NCBI GenBank assembly: GCA_963678275.1
Contig: OY782765.1
Span: 6,572,001 to 6,636,000 of the forward strand
DNA: 64,000 bases
Source of the DNA: G963677445 sp963678275
GTDB lineage: Bacteria; Bacteroidota; Ignavibacteria; Ignavibacteriales; Melioribacteraceae
Reading direction: 5' to 3'
Shown: positions 1-8,889 of the stretch, one piece after another
Layout of the letters: every line of letters starts with the position of its first letter
How positions within the stretch are numbered: the first letter of the stretch is position 1
Notes under the pieces: generated by a model
Told to the model about the DNA's origin: nothing
Databases searched by the model: none
The model's input: the letters and a program-made list of their open reading frames with translations, nothing else
Position numbers and translations under genes: made by a program

Positions 1-617
1 TGAAATTCATTCGGTGTTCCAACTTTATAATAAGTTCCAACCCAATTATCCTCAGGTCCGCTTTGGTTCAGGAAAATTCCCTTGTAATCACCGGTCGGGG
101 AGAATGAATTGGTGAAATTATAAAAAATGGCGCCGCTCATGCCCCTGTTCCTGGGCTTATTTGCATATAACGGATCAGGGTAATCTATATACCATGGGTC
201 CTTGAACTTAACATCAATATTGTTGTCAAAACTCAGACTGGTGCCCTCCAGGCTGTTTTTAATTATTATGCCGGTGTGGGTTGGAAGAAAATTTGACCAT
301 AGCTCATCTGTATCGGTAGTAATATAATGAGTATAATGGTTTACGACGTTTGTTAAATCACCCTCCCAATTATTATATTTTTGGTTAAAATGAATTGATT
401 GATTAGCGAGGATTACTTGTGGTGCATCAATTTGAAAGTCAAAATCACTTCCTGAATTGTATTCTTCACTCCATTGAGTTCCCAGCCAATTTTTTAATCC
501 ATGAACCTCCTCATTTGCTGATGTTTCCTGATGAATTGTTACGTTTTTGGTTTGTTGCGAATAAGCAGTTGAAAATAGAAATAAACATACTATCAATAAT
601 TTGATTATAGAATTCAT
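1..617 (-). CDS. secreted protein of unknown function, 3' end outside the window
   Basis: The frame opens with ATG at 617 (MNSIIKLLIV...) and stays open to base 1, so the C-terminus is missing. An N-terminal signal peptide ending near FSTAYSQ is visible. I recognise no domain; the readable part is rich in Asn, Trp and Tyr and suggests a secreted beta-rich protein. It lies 32 bp downstream of the lipoprotein gene 650-1987 on the same strand, probably in one transcript. A diverged, frameshifted relative sits at 2075-2568 in the same position behind the paralogous lipoprotein, sharing for example TGIII(K/R)NSLEG, DPW and RNRGMS. The two form one half of a tandemly duplicated unit. The start is chosen because the signal peptide follows at once and GGAG lies upstream. 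Confidence 0.7.
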   Translation of the reverse strand, partial: MNSIIKLLIVCLFLFSTAYSQQTKNVTIHQETSANEEVHGLKNWLGTQWSEEYNSGSDFDFQIDAPQVILANQSIHFNQKYNNWEGDLTNVVNHYTHYITTDTDELWSNFLPTHTGIIIKNSLEGTSLSFDNNIDVKFKDPWYIDYPDPLYANKPRNRGMSGAIFYNFTNSFSPTGDYKGIFLNQSGPEDNWVGTYYKVGTPNEF

Positions 618-649
618 TATCACTCCTTTAATTTGATTGTTTTTATTAT

Positions 650-1987
650 TTATCTTATTCCGGCAGTGATGATTGCCTTGGTATTGATTCTACCGACAGT
701 CACTATGATATTTTCTTTAAAATCTACAGAATTATAACTTCCTGAAAAAGAAGGAATTATATCATCAACAAAGTGTTGCCAATTTGCCCCATTGAAATGA
801 GATAACAGGCCGTACGCGCCGCAAACAAAGACGTCATTTAAATTATCCCCTCGTATTTTATTCTTGTATAAAGTTATAAATAAAGTATCTTTTAACCAAT
901 ATTCCCCTGAATTTCTAATGTAATACAACCCATCTCCACAAGAATAATATTTTCTTTCGGATGAAAACCAGATTGATTTCAGACTCCAGGGTAAACCAAC
1001 GTTATTAATATGATTTACTGTTAACCCTGATATTTTCAAGATTGAATTGGTTTCCTTAATAGTCGTATTCGAGGCCACCGCAAGAATTTCCCATTCTCTT
1101 GTTTTTTCATTATAGTCACCCCAGATATCATTTATATTCAGCGTAGTTCCGCTTGCCAACGCGGTCCATTCAGCGCCGTTATAACGGGCAATATTTCCTT
1201 CATTGCCAACAATATAAAGGTTATCGCTTCCCGTTCCCCACATCGCGTTTATAAGGGAGTTAAAACCAGGGCCATTTGAAACAGGTGTATATTCCATGCC
1301 GTCCCAGTGAATTAAGTTGCCAAGTCCAAACCAGATATCATTTTCACCGAAAGCTTCAATAGCATATATTCCCCCATATATAGTTGAACTGCCATAATAA
1401 TATGGAATTCTTTTGAGGCGCCACTCATTACCATCCCAATGAACCGCGTTATAAGTGGAATAACCACTCCCTACTGAATCGCCAATAGTTATTTCTCCAA
1501 CAGCCCAGATGTTATTTTCATCTATTATCGCGCAATCGTATAGGGCGCAGCTCCCATAGTCACCACCAAAAGTAAGCATATCGAAAGTGAAATCATGGCT
1601 TGTTGTGTCCATTGTTGTAACTGTAACTATATTTGAGGAAGGATGGAGGCTGTCAGGTTCGGGAAACGCCGCGATGAAACTGTATTCTTTATCGGGCCAA
1701 AGAGAATCGATGTGGAGTAGTGTATCGTTAGTCGCGATATTGATGAGTATCGAAATCGAGTCGCCCGCGGGATTATATTGCCATAAAACAAGTTCGGCGG
1801 GGAGTTCGAGGCTGTCCGCGCTGAGTTTAAGCCATGATTCCACGCAGTGGGTATCATCTTCAGTTAAAGTAAGTGAAGGAATAACAACCGGGTCGGGAGG
1901 ATCTTCTTTATCGGGGGGTTCGGTGGTTGTGCAGCTAAAAATAAAAAGTGTTAAAAATAAAGAAATAAAAAAACTCGCTATCCTCAT
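650..1987 (-). CDS. lipoprotein with beta-propeller-like repeats (tandem copy 1)
   Basis: 445 aa. The N-terminus is a lipoprotein signal with lipobox FIFSC (Cys about residue 19), followed by a Pro/Asp-rich linker, a fibronectin-like segment to about residue 130, and then repeated blades carrying NIWAVG, AVHWDG, DIWFG, LIHWDG, NLYIVG and ARYNGAEW motifs. Such repeats are usually read as a beta-propeller or Kelch-like fold exposed outside the cell; no enzymatic residues are recognisable. The start is preceded by AGAGGAG. The N-terminal 140 codons are almost identical to those of 2667-4010, whereas much of the blade region differs. The function is unknown; a surface binding protein is the best guess. 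Confidence 0.85.
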   Translation of the reverse strand: MRIASFFISLFLTLFIFSCTTTEPPDKEDPPDPVVIPSLTLTEDDTHCVESWLKLSADSLELPAELVLWQYNPAGDSISILINIATNDTLLHIDSLWPDKEYSFIAAFPEPDSLHPSSNIVTVTTMDTTSHDFTFDMLTFGGDYGSCALYDCAIIDENNIWAVGEITIGDSVGSGYSTYNAVHWDGNEWRLKRIPYYYGSSTIYGGIYAIEAFGENDIWFGLGNLIHWDGMEYTPVSNGPGFNSLINAMWGTGSDNLYIVGNEGNIARYNGAEWTALASGTTLNINDIWGDYNEKTREWEILAVASNTTIKETNSILKISGLTVNHINNVGLPWSLKSIWFSSERKYYSCGDGLYYIRNSGEYWLKDTLFITLYKNKIRGDNLNDVFVCGAYGLLSHFNGANWQHFVDDIIPSFSGSYNSVDFKENIIVTVGRINTKAIITAGIR

Positions 1988-2015
1988 ATTACTCCTCTTG
2001 TTTTTGCTGAACTGA
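1587..2015. repeat. long direct repeat, partner at 3610-4038
   Basis: About 429 bp covering the ribosome-binding site and first ~140 codons of the lipoprotein gene is repeated at 3610-4038 with only a handful of differences (for example ccaaagaga versus caaaagaga near 1697/3720). A second block of about 150 bp, 1108-1258 matching roughly 3127-3277, is again nearly identical, while the DNA between and beyond these blocks has diverged strongly. This patchwork is what gene conversion, or a recent duplication followed by patchy diversification, would leave. Confidence 0.85.
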
Positions 2016-2074
2016 AAATAAGAAAAAATGATGTAATTGTCTATGGGAAAATTTATAGAGAGGGGCGAAAAAAC

Positions 2075-2568
2075 TCAACTTTGCGGATGCGCGCTCATAC
2101 CCCTGTTACGTTTTTGATTGTTATACCCGGAATCCTCCAGATCAGCTACCCAGGGATCACGGAAAACTATTATTCCGGCGGCCGGATTAAGTCCCTCCAG
2201 GCTGTTTCTAATTATTATGCCGGTGTGGGTTTCTTCAAAATGTGAAGTAAGGCTTTCAGTAGTTTCTGTTATTTCACAATGATGAAAATTTGTAACATCC
2301 TGAACATAATTATTCCAGTTGTTATATTTTTGTGATGAATGAATATTTTGATCACCTAAAAAACATGTATACTGTTAACTTCAAATGGAAATTCTGTTCC
2401 AGGCGAAAAAGAATTGCTCCATGTGGGATATTCCCATTTCTTAAGAACACCGATATCTGTTAATCCATCATTAAGTTTTTGTTTGATTTCCACATTTATC
2501 ATCGTTTGCGAATAAATTGATATTGATAAAGTTATTAAAACCAACACATAATTTTTAAAACTTTTCAT
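2075..2568 (-). pseudogene. frameshifted copy of the small secreted protein at 1-617
   Basis: The frame starts at 2568 (MKSFKNYVLVLITL..., signal peptide ending IYSQ) and hits an in-frame TAG at 2356-2358 after SIHVF. Adding one base to the A6 run at 2358-2363 (plus strand) restores a frame that reads on as GDQNIHSSQKYNNW and continues with the same motifs as gene 1-617 (TGIIIRNSLEG, DPW, RNRGMS) to a stop at 2075-2077. The homology ends right after RNRGMS, so the copy also lacks the C-terminal part. A one-base loss in a homopolymer could be a real mutation, phase variation or a sequencing error; the missing 3' end argues for decay. Confidence 0.75.
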
Positions 2569-2666
2569 ATAATCCTCTTTTTAGTGTTTTGTAAAATGAT
2601 TTTTATTCTTATCTGTTTTAAGAATAATTCCTGCGTTGCCATCTGATTTTTACTTCGATTTCCCTC

Positions 2667-4010
2667 TTAAAATTCTAAGAGCATGGTTAATACTGCTGAA
2701 GCATTATTTTGACCAACAGCAACCATTAGGTTATTTTCTATTGCGCATCCATAATAATTCCCTCCATCCAGTTTAGATTGTTCTATAAAACTTTTCCAAT
2801 TATAACCATTAAAATGCAGGAGCTCGCCAACTCCTCCAACTGCGATAAGATTATTAATTTTATCCCCACGAATTTTATTTATTGAATAAGTTGTTATCTG
2901 GAAAATGTCATTCCCCCAGTTTTTATCCTGTATATTATGTTTTTGAAATATTCCACTTCCGGCAACAAAATATTCCTTTGGAGAATCAAACCAAACCGTT
3001 CTTAATGGCCAGACTATTTCATTTGCTCCCGTTATCACACAATTATTATTATTTATTAGAATTATTTCAGCTTTATGTCCGTGTAATATATTGCCAGCCA
3101 CAGCCAGAATTTCCCATTGCCCCGTTTTTTCATTGTAATCACCCCAGATATCATTTATATTCAGCGTAGTTCCGCTTGCCAACGCGGTCCATTCAGCGCC
3201 GTTATAACGGGCAATATTTCCTTCATTGCCAACAATATAAAGGTTATCGTTTCCCGTTCCCCACATTTCATTAATTAATGACTGGAACTCATCTCCTTTT
3301 TCAACTGATACAAACTCATTTCCATCCCAATGAACAAGGTTCGCGAATCCAAACCAAATATCATTTTCTGAAAACGCGAAGACCGATCTTATTGCGGGAC
3401 AGGCTGAATTATTTCCATAATGATAAAAAATCCTTTTTAATTCCCAGCGGTTGCCATCCCAGTGAACAGCGTTATAGTTTGTATATCCGATTAAACTTGA
3501 ATCTTTTATATATATCTGTCCTACCGCCCATATATTATTCTCATTTATTATCGCCACATCGTAAAGATAACTACTGCCAGTTTCCCCTCCAAAAGTAAGC
3601 ATATCGAAAGTGAAATCATGGCTTGTGGTATCCATAGTTGTAACTGTAACTATATTTGAGGAAGGATGGAGGCTGTCAGGTTCGGGAAACGCCGCGATGA
3701 AACTGTATTCTTTATCGGGCAAAAGAGAATCGATGTGGAGTAGTGTATCGTTGGCCGCGATATTGATGAGTATCGAAACCGAGTCGCCCGCGGGATTATA
3801 TTGCCATAAAACAAGCTCGGCGGGGAGTTCGAGGCTGTCCGCGCTGAGTTTAAGCCATGATTCCACGCAGTGGGTGTCATCTTCAGTTAAGGCAAGTGAA
3901 GGTATAACAACCGGGTCGGGAGGGTCTTCTTTATCGGGGGGTTCGGTGGTTGTGCAGCTAAAAATAAAAAGTATCAAAAATAAAGAAATAAAAAAACTCG
4001 CTATCCTCAT
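2667..4010 (-). CDS. lipoprotein with beta-propeller-like repeats (tandem copy 2)
   Basis: 447 aa paralogue of 650-1987 with the same lipobox (FIFSC), linker and fibronectin-like region, and a similar series of blades (NIWAVG, AVHWDG, DIWFG, LVHWDG, NLYIVG, ARYNGAEW). The C-terminal third and the segment around residues 150-230 are clearly diverged from copy 1. The ribosome-binding site AGAGGAG and the leader are the same as in copy 1. This is the upstream gene of a four-gene minus-strand run in which [lipoprotein + small secreted protein] occurs twice. The role is unknown; surface display is implied by the lipid anchor. Confidence 0.85.
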   Translation of the reverse strand: MRIASFFISLFLILFIFSCTTTEPPDKEDPPDPVVIPSLALTEDDTHCVESWLKLSADSLELPAELVLWQYNPAGDSVSILINIAANDTLLHIDSLLPDKEYSFIAAFPEPDSLHPSSNIVTVTTMDTTSHDFTFDMLTFGGETGSSYLYDVAIINENNIWAVGQIYIKDSSLIGYTNYNAVHWDGNRWELKRIFYHYGNNSACPAIRSVFAFSENDIWFGFANLVHWDGNEFVSVEKGDEFQSLINEMWGTGNDNLYIVGNEGNIARYNGAEWTALASGTTLNINDIWGDYNEKTGQWEILAVAGNILHGHKAEIILINNNNCVITGANEIVWPLRTVWFDSPKEYFVAGSGIFQKHNIQDKNWGNDIFQITTYSINKIRGDKINNLIAVGGVGELLHFNGYNWKSFIEQSKLDGGNYYGCAIENNLMVAVGQNNASAVLTMLLEF

Positions 4011-4356
4011 ATTACTCCTCTTGTTTTTGCTGAACTGAAAATAAGAAAAATATTAGAAATTATCGAGTTGCAAAAAAAGGAGGGGGGAGGGAAAAATTGA
4101 TAGTGGATAATTGACAATTGATAATTAACAAAGGGTTAAGTTTTTTTTTTAGAGTCAATCAGCGGAATCTGCGGGAAATTTATATACACTAAGTATAAAG
4201 TAATAAATTTGACTATATTGGGAAGTCATCCGGGTAACTAATATCGAGAAATTAAGAACGCGCTCCTATTCTCTCCAACAATTCTTAATTCCCAATTTCC
4301 CTTTCGGTTCTGTTTTAACCAGCCCGGGGAGGAACAAAAAATATTTAAAATAAAAA
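4011..4356. other. non-coding stretch between the lipoprotein unit and rpmB
   Basis: No supported gene. The stretch holds AT-rich low-complexity sequence (attgataattgacaat-like around 4100-4130) and a G-rich run near 4080. The lipoprotein promoter must lie at its left end, but no clear -7/-33 pair could be picked. Confidence 0.5.
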
Positions 4357-4377
4357 AAGCTCAACCGGGTTGAGCTT
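4357..4377 (-). terminator. intrinsic terminator of rpmB
   Basis: A perfect 9-bp stem (AAGCTCAAC/GTTGAGCTT) with a 3-base loop, followed on the minus strand by a run of seven T (plus-strand A run 4352-4358). It lies just downstream of the rpmB stop. Confidence 0.85.
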
Positions 4378-4405
4378 AAACTTTTGGCGGGATATAAAAA
4401 AAGTC

Positions 4406-4645
4406 TTATCTGACTTTTATTTTCTTATCATTTACCAGACGAGCAATTTCGGCTGTTCCGTTTTTAGCGATAGTTTTGATAGCTTTAGCTGTCAGTTTAA
4501 CGGTTACAAAACGGTTTAACTCTTTAACCCAGATTCTTTTTTTCTGTAAATTCGGAAGAAATCTTCTTTTGGTTTTATTATGCGCATGCGAAATATTGTG
4601 CCCGGTTTTCGGTCCAACACCAGTTACCTGACATCTTCTGGCCAT
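4406..4645 (-). CDS. rpmB: 50S ribosomal protein L28
   Basis: 79 aa starting MARRCQVTG. It shows the L28 signature (C-V-T-G followed by G-N-x-(V/I)-S-H-x-x-N-K-T-K-R-R-F-x-P-N-L) and the LTAKAIKTI segment of the C-terminal half. It is a structural protein of the large ribosomal subunit. I prefer the ATG at 4645 over one four codons upstream because GGAG sits 7 bases before it and family members begin M(A/S)RRC. It is monocistronic, with its own terminator at 4357-4377 and ferritin upstream on the same strand behind a separate terminator. Confidence 0.97.
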   Translation of the reverse strand: MARRCQVTGVGPKTGHNISHAHNKTKRRFLPNLQKKRIWVKELNRFVTVKLTAKAIKTIAKNGTAEIARLVNDKKIKVR

Positions 4646-4725
4646 TGTTTTCTCCATCTTGTCTTTTTAATTACAGAATTTAAATATAATAAATGAATTG
4701 TAAAATGGAAAGGAAAAATAAAAAA

Positions 4726-4754
4726 TATCCGGTATGGAAAATCCACACCGGATA
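4726..4754 (-). terminator. intrinsic terminator of the ferritin gene
   Basis: Stem TATCCGGT/ACCGGATA around a 13-base interior that can pair further (TGG/CCA), followed on the minus strand by a T-rich run. It lies 67 bp beyond the ferritin stop. Confidence 0.75.
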
Positions 4755-4820
4755 AAAAAGCGATAAAGGTTCGCTTAAGAGATCACAATAAATTATTAAT
4801 TGTCCATTGTTAATTATTAA

Positions 4821-5315
4821 TTACTGCTGTCCTCTTCTGCCAAGTTCACGATCGAGCATAAACAAACCATTTTTGCTTTCACCGACCATTTTCAGTTTCT
4901 GAACAATATCATCAGCGGTAGCTTCTTCTTCAACCTGTTCTTCAACGAACCAGTGGAGGAAGATATTGGTTGCGTGATCTTTTTCATCGATAGCGATATT
5001 AACGAGATCATTGATTGATTTTGTGATGAATTGTTCATGAGCAAACGCGGCTTCGAACGCTTCAAGGGGGCTCTTCCATTCGGCCTGTGGTTTTTCGATG
5101 GCGCCAAGTTCAATTCTCGCGCCCTGGTTATTCATGTAACCATAAATTTTCATCGCGTGGCCATATTCTTCCTGTGCCTGCATCTGCATCCATTTGGCGA
5201 AACCGTCATGATTTATTGACTCAAACCATGCAGACATAGAAAGATACAGGTATGATGAGAACATTTCCTTGTTGATCTGCGAGTTCAGTTCTTTTGTCAT
5301 TTTTTCAGAGATCAT
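4821..5315 (-). CDS. ftnA: ferritin, non-haem
   Basis: 164 aa, full length for a bacterial ferritin. The ferroxidase ligands known from E. coli FtnA are all present at the same numbers: Glu17, Glu50, His53, Glu94, Gln127 and Glu130, with Glu126/Glu129 near the third site. It stores iron as a 24-mer in the cytoplasm, oxidising Fe(II). The gene is alone between its own terminator (4726-4754) and the divergent deiminase gene at 5409. An alternative initiation at the internal Met6 is possible, but the MISEK start has AGAGGAAA upstream. No Fur-like operator was recognised in the short upstream gap. Confidence 0.95.
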   Translation of the reverse strand: MISEKMTKELNSQINKEMFSSYLYLSMSAWFESINHDGFAKWMQMQAQEEYGHAMKIYGYMNNQGARIELGAIEKPQAEWKSPLEAFEAAFAHEQFITKSINDLVNIAIDEKDHATNIFLHWFVEEQVEEEATADDIVQKLKMVGESKNGLFMLDRELGRRGQQ

Positions 5316-5408
5316 TATTTTCCTCTTTCATTTGTGAATAATTTGTAATAATATGTATTTTAAACTACTAAGAAATTCCTCAATTTTTAAATAAAATCAG
5401 GACAATTG

Positions 5409-7916
5409 ATGAAAAGACTTTTTATTATTTTACTTGCGATCATAACGTTAAATAATATATATTCTCAGGACCTGCCCCGATATATGACTGAACGGGAGCA
5501 GGAAATTTATAAAACTTATACTCATCCGTTATCTATTGAAACAAACACCACCCCGCCTTCATTTGTTCCAAGAACCATGGCGGAATGGGAAGAATTACAG
5601 GGAATTTTGATCACCTGGACTTCACATTATTCCATACTTGCCCAAATTGTGGATTACGCGCAGGAGGAGGGCATGGTTTATATTGTCTGCTCCGACTCAA
5701 ATTCTGTGAAAAATTACCTGACCAATCTTAATGTGCCGCATACCAACCTGGAATTTCTTTATGAGTCATTTAATTCCATCTGGTGCAGGGATTACGGCCC
5801 CTGGACTATATATGAGGATCAGGCGAGTAACATAAGTATAGTGGACTGGGAATACAACCGTCCCCGCCCCTATGATGATCTTATCCCGGTGGGATTTGCT
5901 AATTATATGAATTATGAAATTTACCAGACTACCGTCAGTCCCTGGGACCTTACTAATACAGGGGGTAATTTCATGACTGACGGCCATGGAACCGGTTTCG
6001 CTTCCAAGCTGGTCCTGACTGAAAACCCGGGGCACACTGAGGCTGAGATAGATAATATTATGGATGAATTTATGGGTATTACAAATTATATCAAAATGAA
6101 CACCCTCCCTTATGACGCCATTCACCATATAGATATGCACATGAAACTGCTTGATGAAGAAACTCTGCTTGTTGGCGAATACCCGGCGGGAGTAGCGGAT
6201 GGTCCTATGATTGAAGCCAATCTGCAATATATTCTTGACAATTACCAGACCTGCTTCGGCAATGATTATGAAGTTGTAAGAATACCCATGCCTCCCGACG
6301 CCTACGGACGTTATCCGAACGCGGGGGGAGATTACAGAACATATACAAATTCGCTGATCGTTAATAAGACGATTATCGTTCCTACCTACGAAGAGCAGTA
6401 TGATACCACAGCCTTAAGAATTTACCGTGAAGCGATGCCCGGTTATAATGTGGTTGGTATTGACTGTAATTCCATAATCCCCCAGCTCGGGGCTATTCAC
6501 TGTATTACCAAAGAGATTGGTCATCCCGATCCGGTATTTATATCACACGGGAAAATCAGAAATCCTGAATATGCCGGCAGGATAAAGATACAGGCTTTTA
6601 TTAAATCACCATCAGGAATTCAGAAAGCAAGACTTCACTGGAGAATAGATTCAACCTGCTGCTATACTTTCCAGGAAATGACAGCGATGCCGAATGATTC
6701 ATTCTATTCTTATATTCCGCAACAGGAGCCGGGAACCTGGATCCAGTATTATCTCTGGGCTAATTCCAATAGCGGAAGAATGGTTACAAAACCGCTGCCG
6801 GGACCGGAAGGACCATGGGAATTCCAGGCTCCTTATGAAGAATTTACATCAAACTTCAGCGCTTCGGAAGGCTGGAACCTGGTTTCTGTTCCCCTGCAGG
6901 CTGATGATATGAGCAAAGATGCTCTCTTCCCCGATGCTGTATCATACGCGTTCGGATATGACGGGAATGCCTACCAGATTTATGATGAACTGGAGACAGG
7001 CAGCGCGTACTGGCTGAAATTTGACAACAGTTCCACGGTTTCAGTAACAGGCTTCCGCCCGGGAATAACTATTGATGTTAATGAGGACTGGAATATGGTT
7101 GGTCCGTTTGATGAAGATTTTGCTGTTTCCGATATAACAACTAATCCTCAGGGTATTATTGTTTCAGAATTTTATGGTTTTGAGGCCGGATATACCGCGG
7201 CGGATATTCTTCAGCCGGGCAAAGGCTACTGGGTGAAGACAAGTGAAGCGGGACAATTATATCTTAACAAAAAAGGAGCGAATAAAACAAATCCTCTCTC
7301 CTGTGCGGGAATACCGGAAAATGCTGACAGGTTCCGGATAACAGATATTCATGGCAACAGCGGTTCAGTTTATCTGTCTGGTAATTCAGCTCCGGCTTAT
7401 GAACTTCCCCCATTGCCTCCCGCCGGAATTTTTGATATCAGGTTCTGCTCCAATATGAAAGTTGAAAAGATAAATAACGGTGAACAGGAGATCAGGATTC
7501 AGTCGTCAGCGGATTATAAAACAGACTATGACGAGGAAAAGTATCGGCTGATTAACGGGATTACGGGAATCCGGATTAAACCTGGCGAACTGGTGAGCGC
7601 TAACGTTACATCAATTAATATTATAACGTTATCAGCGCCCGTGGGATTTGCTGTTTCAGGTAATTATCCTAATCCTTTTAATCCCTCTACGAGGATTCAT
7701 GTAAATCTTCCCGAAACAGGAAAACTCAAAGCTACTGTATATAACTCGATAGGTGAAAGAATTTCGGTTATCAGTAATGGCGAATTTGAAGCGGGAACGC
7801 ACTATCTTGAATTCAATGGAACAGATATACCAAGCGGGGTATATTTTTATACCATAGAATATCAAAATAAAAATGAAAATTATTCAGTAACCAACAAAAT
7901 GCTGCTGATCAAATAA
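5409..7916 (+). CDS. secreted peptidylarginine/agmatine deiminase-family protein with T9SS sorting domain
   Basis: 835 aa from the ATG at 5409 (AGGA upstream). A signal peptide covers residues 1-20. A PAD_porph/agmatine deiminase fold runs from about 55 to 375: the catalytic set expected by analogy with P. gingivalis PPAD is visible as Asp128 (in WCRDYGPW), His240-x-Asp242, Asn314 and Cys365 (GAIHC). A beta-rich middle follows, and the C-terminus (about 755-835) is a type A T9SS domain with NYPNPFNPST and a final KMLLIK. The reaction is hydrolysis of a guanidino group to a ureido group plus ammonia, outside the cell. Whether it acts on protein arginine or on agmatine cannot be told. It heads a run with the genes at 7952 and 8890. 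Confidence 0.9.
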   Translation: MKRLFIILLAIITLNNIYSQDLPRYMTEREQEIYKTYTHPLSIETNTTPPSFVPRTMAEWEELQGILITWTSHYSILAQIVDYAQEEGMVYIVCSDSNSVKNYLTNLNVPHTNLEFLYESFNSIWCRDYGPWTIYEDQASNISIVDWEYNRPRPYDDLIPVGFANYMNYEIYQTTVSPWDLTNTGGNFMTDGHGTGFASKLVLTENPGHTEAEIDNIMDEFMGITNYIKMNTLPYDAIHHIDMHMKLLDEETLLVGEYPAGVADGPMIEANLQYILDNYQTCFGNDYEVVRIPMPPDAYGRYPNAGGDYRTYTNSLIVNKTIIVPTYEEQYDTTALRIYREAMPGYNVVGIDCNSIIPQLGAIHCITKEIGHPDPVFISHGKIRNPEYAGRIKIQAFIKSPSGIQKARLHWRIDSTCCYTFQEMTAMPNDSFYSYIPQQEPGTWIQYYLWANSNSGRMVTKPLPGPEGPWEFQAPYEEFTSNFSASEGWNLVSVPLQADDMSKDALFPDAVSYAFGYDGNAYQIYDELETGSAYWLKFDNSSTVSVTGFRPGITIDVNEDWNMVGPFDEDFAVSDITTNPQGIIVSEFYGFEAGYTAADILQPGKGYWVKTSEAGQLYLNKKGANKTNPLSCAGIPENADRFRITDIHGNSGSVYLSGNSAPAYELPPLPPAGIFDIRFCSNMKVEKINNGEQEIRIQSSADYKTDYDEEKYRLINGITGIRIKPGELVSANVTSINIITLSAPVGFAVSGNYPNPFNPSTRIHVNLPETGKLKATVYNSIGERISVISNGEFEAGTHYLEFNGTDIPSGVYFYTIEYQNKNENYSVTNKMLLIK

Positions 7917-7951
7917 ACAGCAGGTAGTATGAAGTAATTAAAGGAAACATT

Positions 7952-8875
7952 ATGTACAAACTAACAATCGTTTTAATTTTATTTACCTCTCTTGTTTTTG
8001 CCGGGGATATTAAAACAGGAGAGCCTATTGAGATCACCGAAGGAACCGGACAGGAATTTTATTATCCTCTTTTTTCTCCTTCAGGTGAGGAAATTCTCCT
8101 TACAACCTCAAATTATTCCGGGCTTTGGATCATGAACCTCGAAACGAGGCAGATTACCAAAATCACGGAAAGCGGAGGCGCCGGATACGCTCCATCGATA
8201 ACTGAAGATGGAAAAACTGTTGTTTACAGGAAAAACGAATTTCTTAAAAGAAAAAAATATTCTTCAATTATCGTTTTCAACCGTGATGAAAAAACAGAAC
8301 AGGTTATTGCCGGGCCAACGAGAGAGCTGTCAGTTCCGGCTATTCTTGAAAATGAAAATATCTGTTTTATGGAAAGTGGTAAAAGTTATTCCTTTGAATT
8401 AGAAAAGAGAATGACCGGTGAACTAAAAACCGCCGATAATCCGGCGCTCTTTTATAAATACCCTTCTCTGATTTTTATGGACGGAGATGAAACTTATCTT
8501 AGTCCCTTTGGCGAAGGCACCTATATATGGTCTTCACTTTCACCCGATAAAAGCCTGATTCTCTCAAATTATATGGGAAAAACCACATTTATTTGTGATA
8601 CCCGGGGTAATATTATAACTGAGTTCGGAAGGGCAAACGCTCCTGTATGGTCACCGGATGGAAGTAAGATATTGTGTATGGATGATAAGGATGACGGACA
8701 TAAAATAACCGGTTCGGAACTTGTTGTTATAAATACCGATGGAAGCGGCAGGCAGAATATCACCAATACTCCCGACAGAGTTGAAATGTATCCTCAATGG
8801 TCACCCGACGGAAGTAAAATTATTTACAATACTACCGAAGGGAAAATTTATTTAATGAATATTATTAAAGACTAA
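7952..8875 (+). CDS. TolB-like WD40/PD40 beta-propeller protein, exported
   Basis: 307 aa with an N-terminal signal peptide (to about residue 17, VFAG). It shows PD40-type repeats: PLFSPSGEEILLTT, WSSLSPDKSLIL, PVWSPDGSKILCM and PQWSPDGSKIIYN, as in TolB. It has no T9SS domain, so it is probably periplasmic. It starts 35 bp after the deiminase gene with AAGGAAA upstream, and its stop codon overlaps a possible start of the amidase gene, so the three are likely co-transcribed. It is too short to be TolB itself, which carries a separate N-terminal domain; read it as a TolB-like scaffold of unknown partner. Confidence 0.8.
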   Translation: MYKLTIVLILFTSLVFAGDIKTGEPIEITEGTGQEFYYPLFSPSGEEILLTTSNYSGLWIMNLETRQITKITESGGAGYAPSITEDGKTVVYRKNEFLKRKKYSSIIVFNRDEKTEQVIAGPTRELSVPAILENENICFMESGKSYSFELEKRMTGELKTADNPALFYKYPSLIFMDGDETYLSPFGEGTYIWSSLSPDKSLILSNYMGKTTFICDTRGNIITEFGRANAPVWSPDGSKILCMDDKDDGHKITGSELVVINTDGSGRQNITNTPDRVEMYPQWSPDGSKIIYNTTEGKIYLMNIIKD

Positions 8876-8889
8876 TGAGGATTAGAAAT

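Noticed and set aside
1587..2015. 142-codon plus-strand frames repeated at 3610
   Set aside because: Antisense shadows of the duplicated lipoprotein 5' ends.
5766..6227. 153-codon minus-strand frame
   Set aside because: Antisense shadow of the deiminase gene, which has catalytic motifs and a signal peptide.
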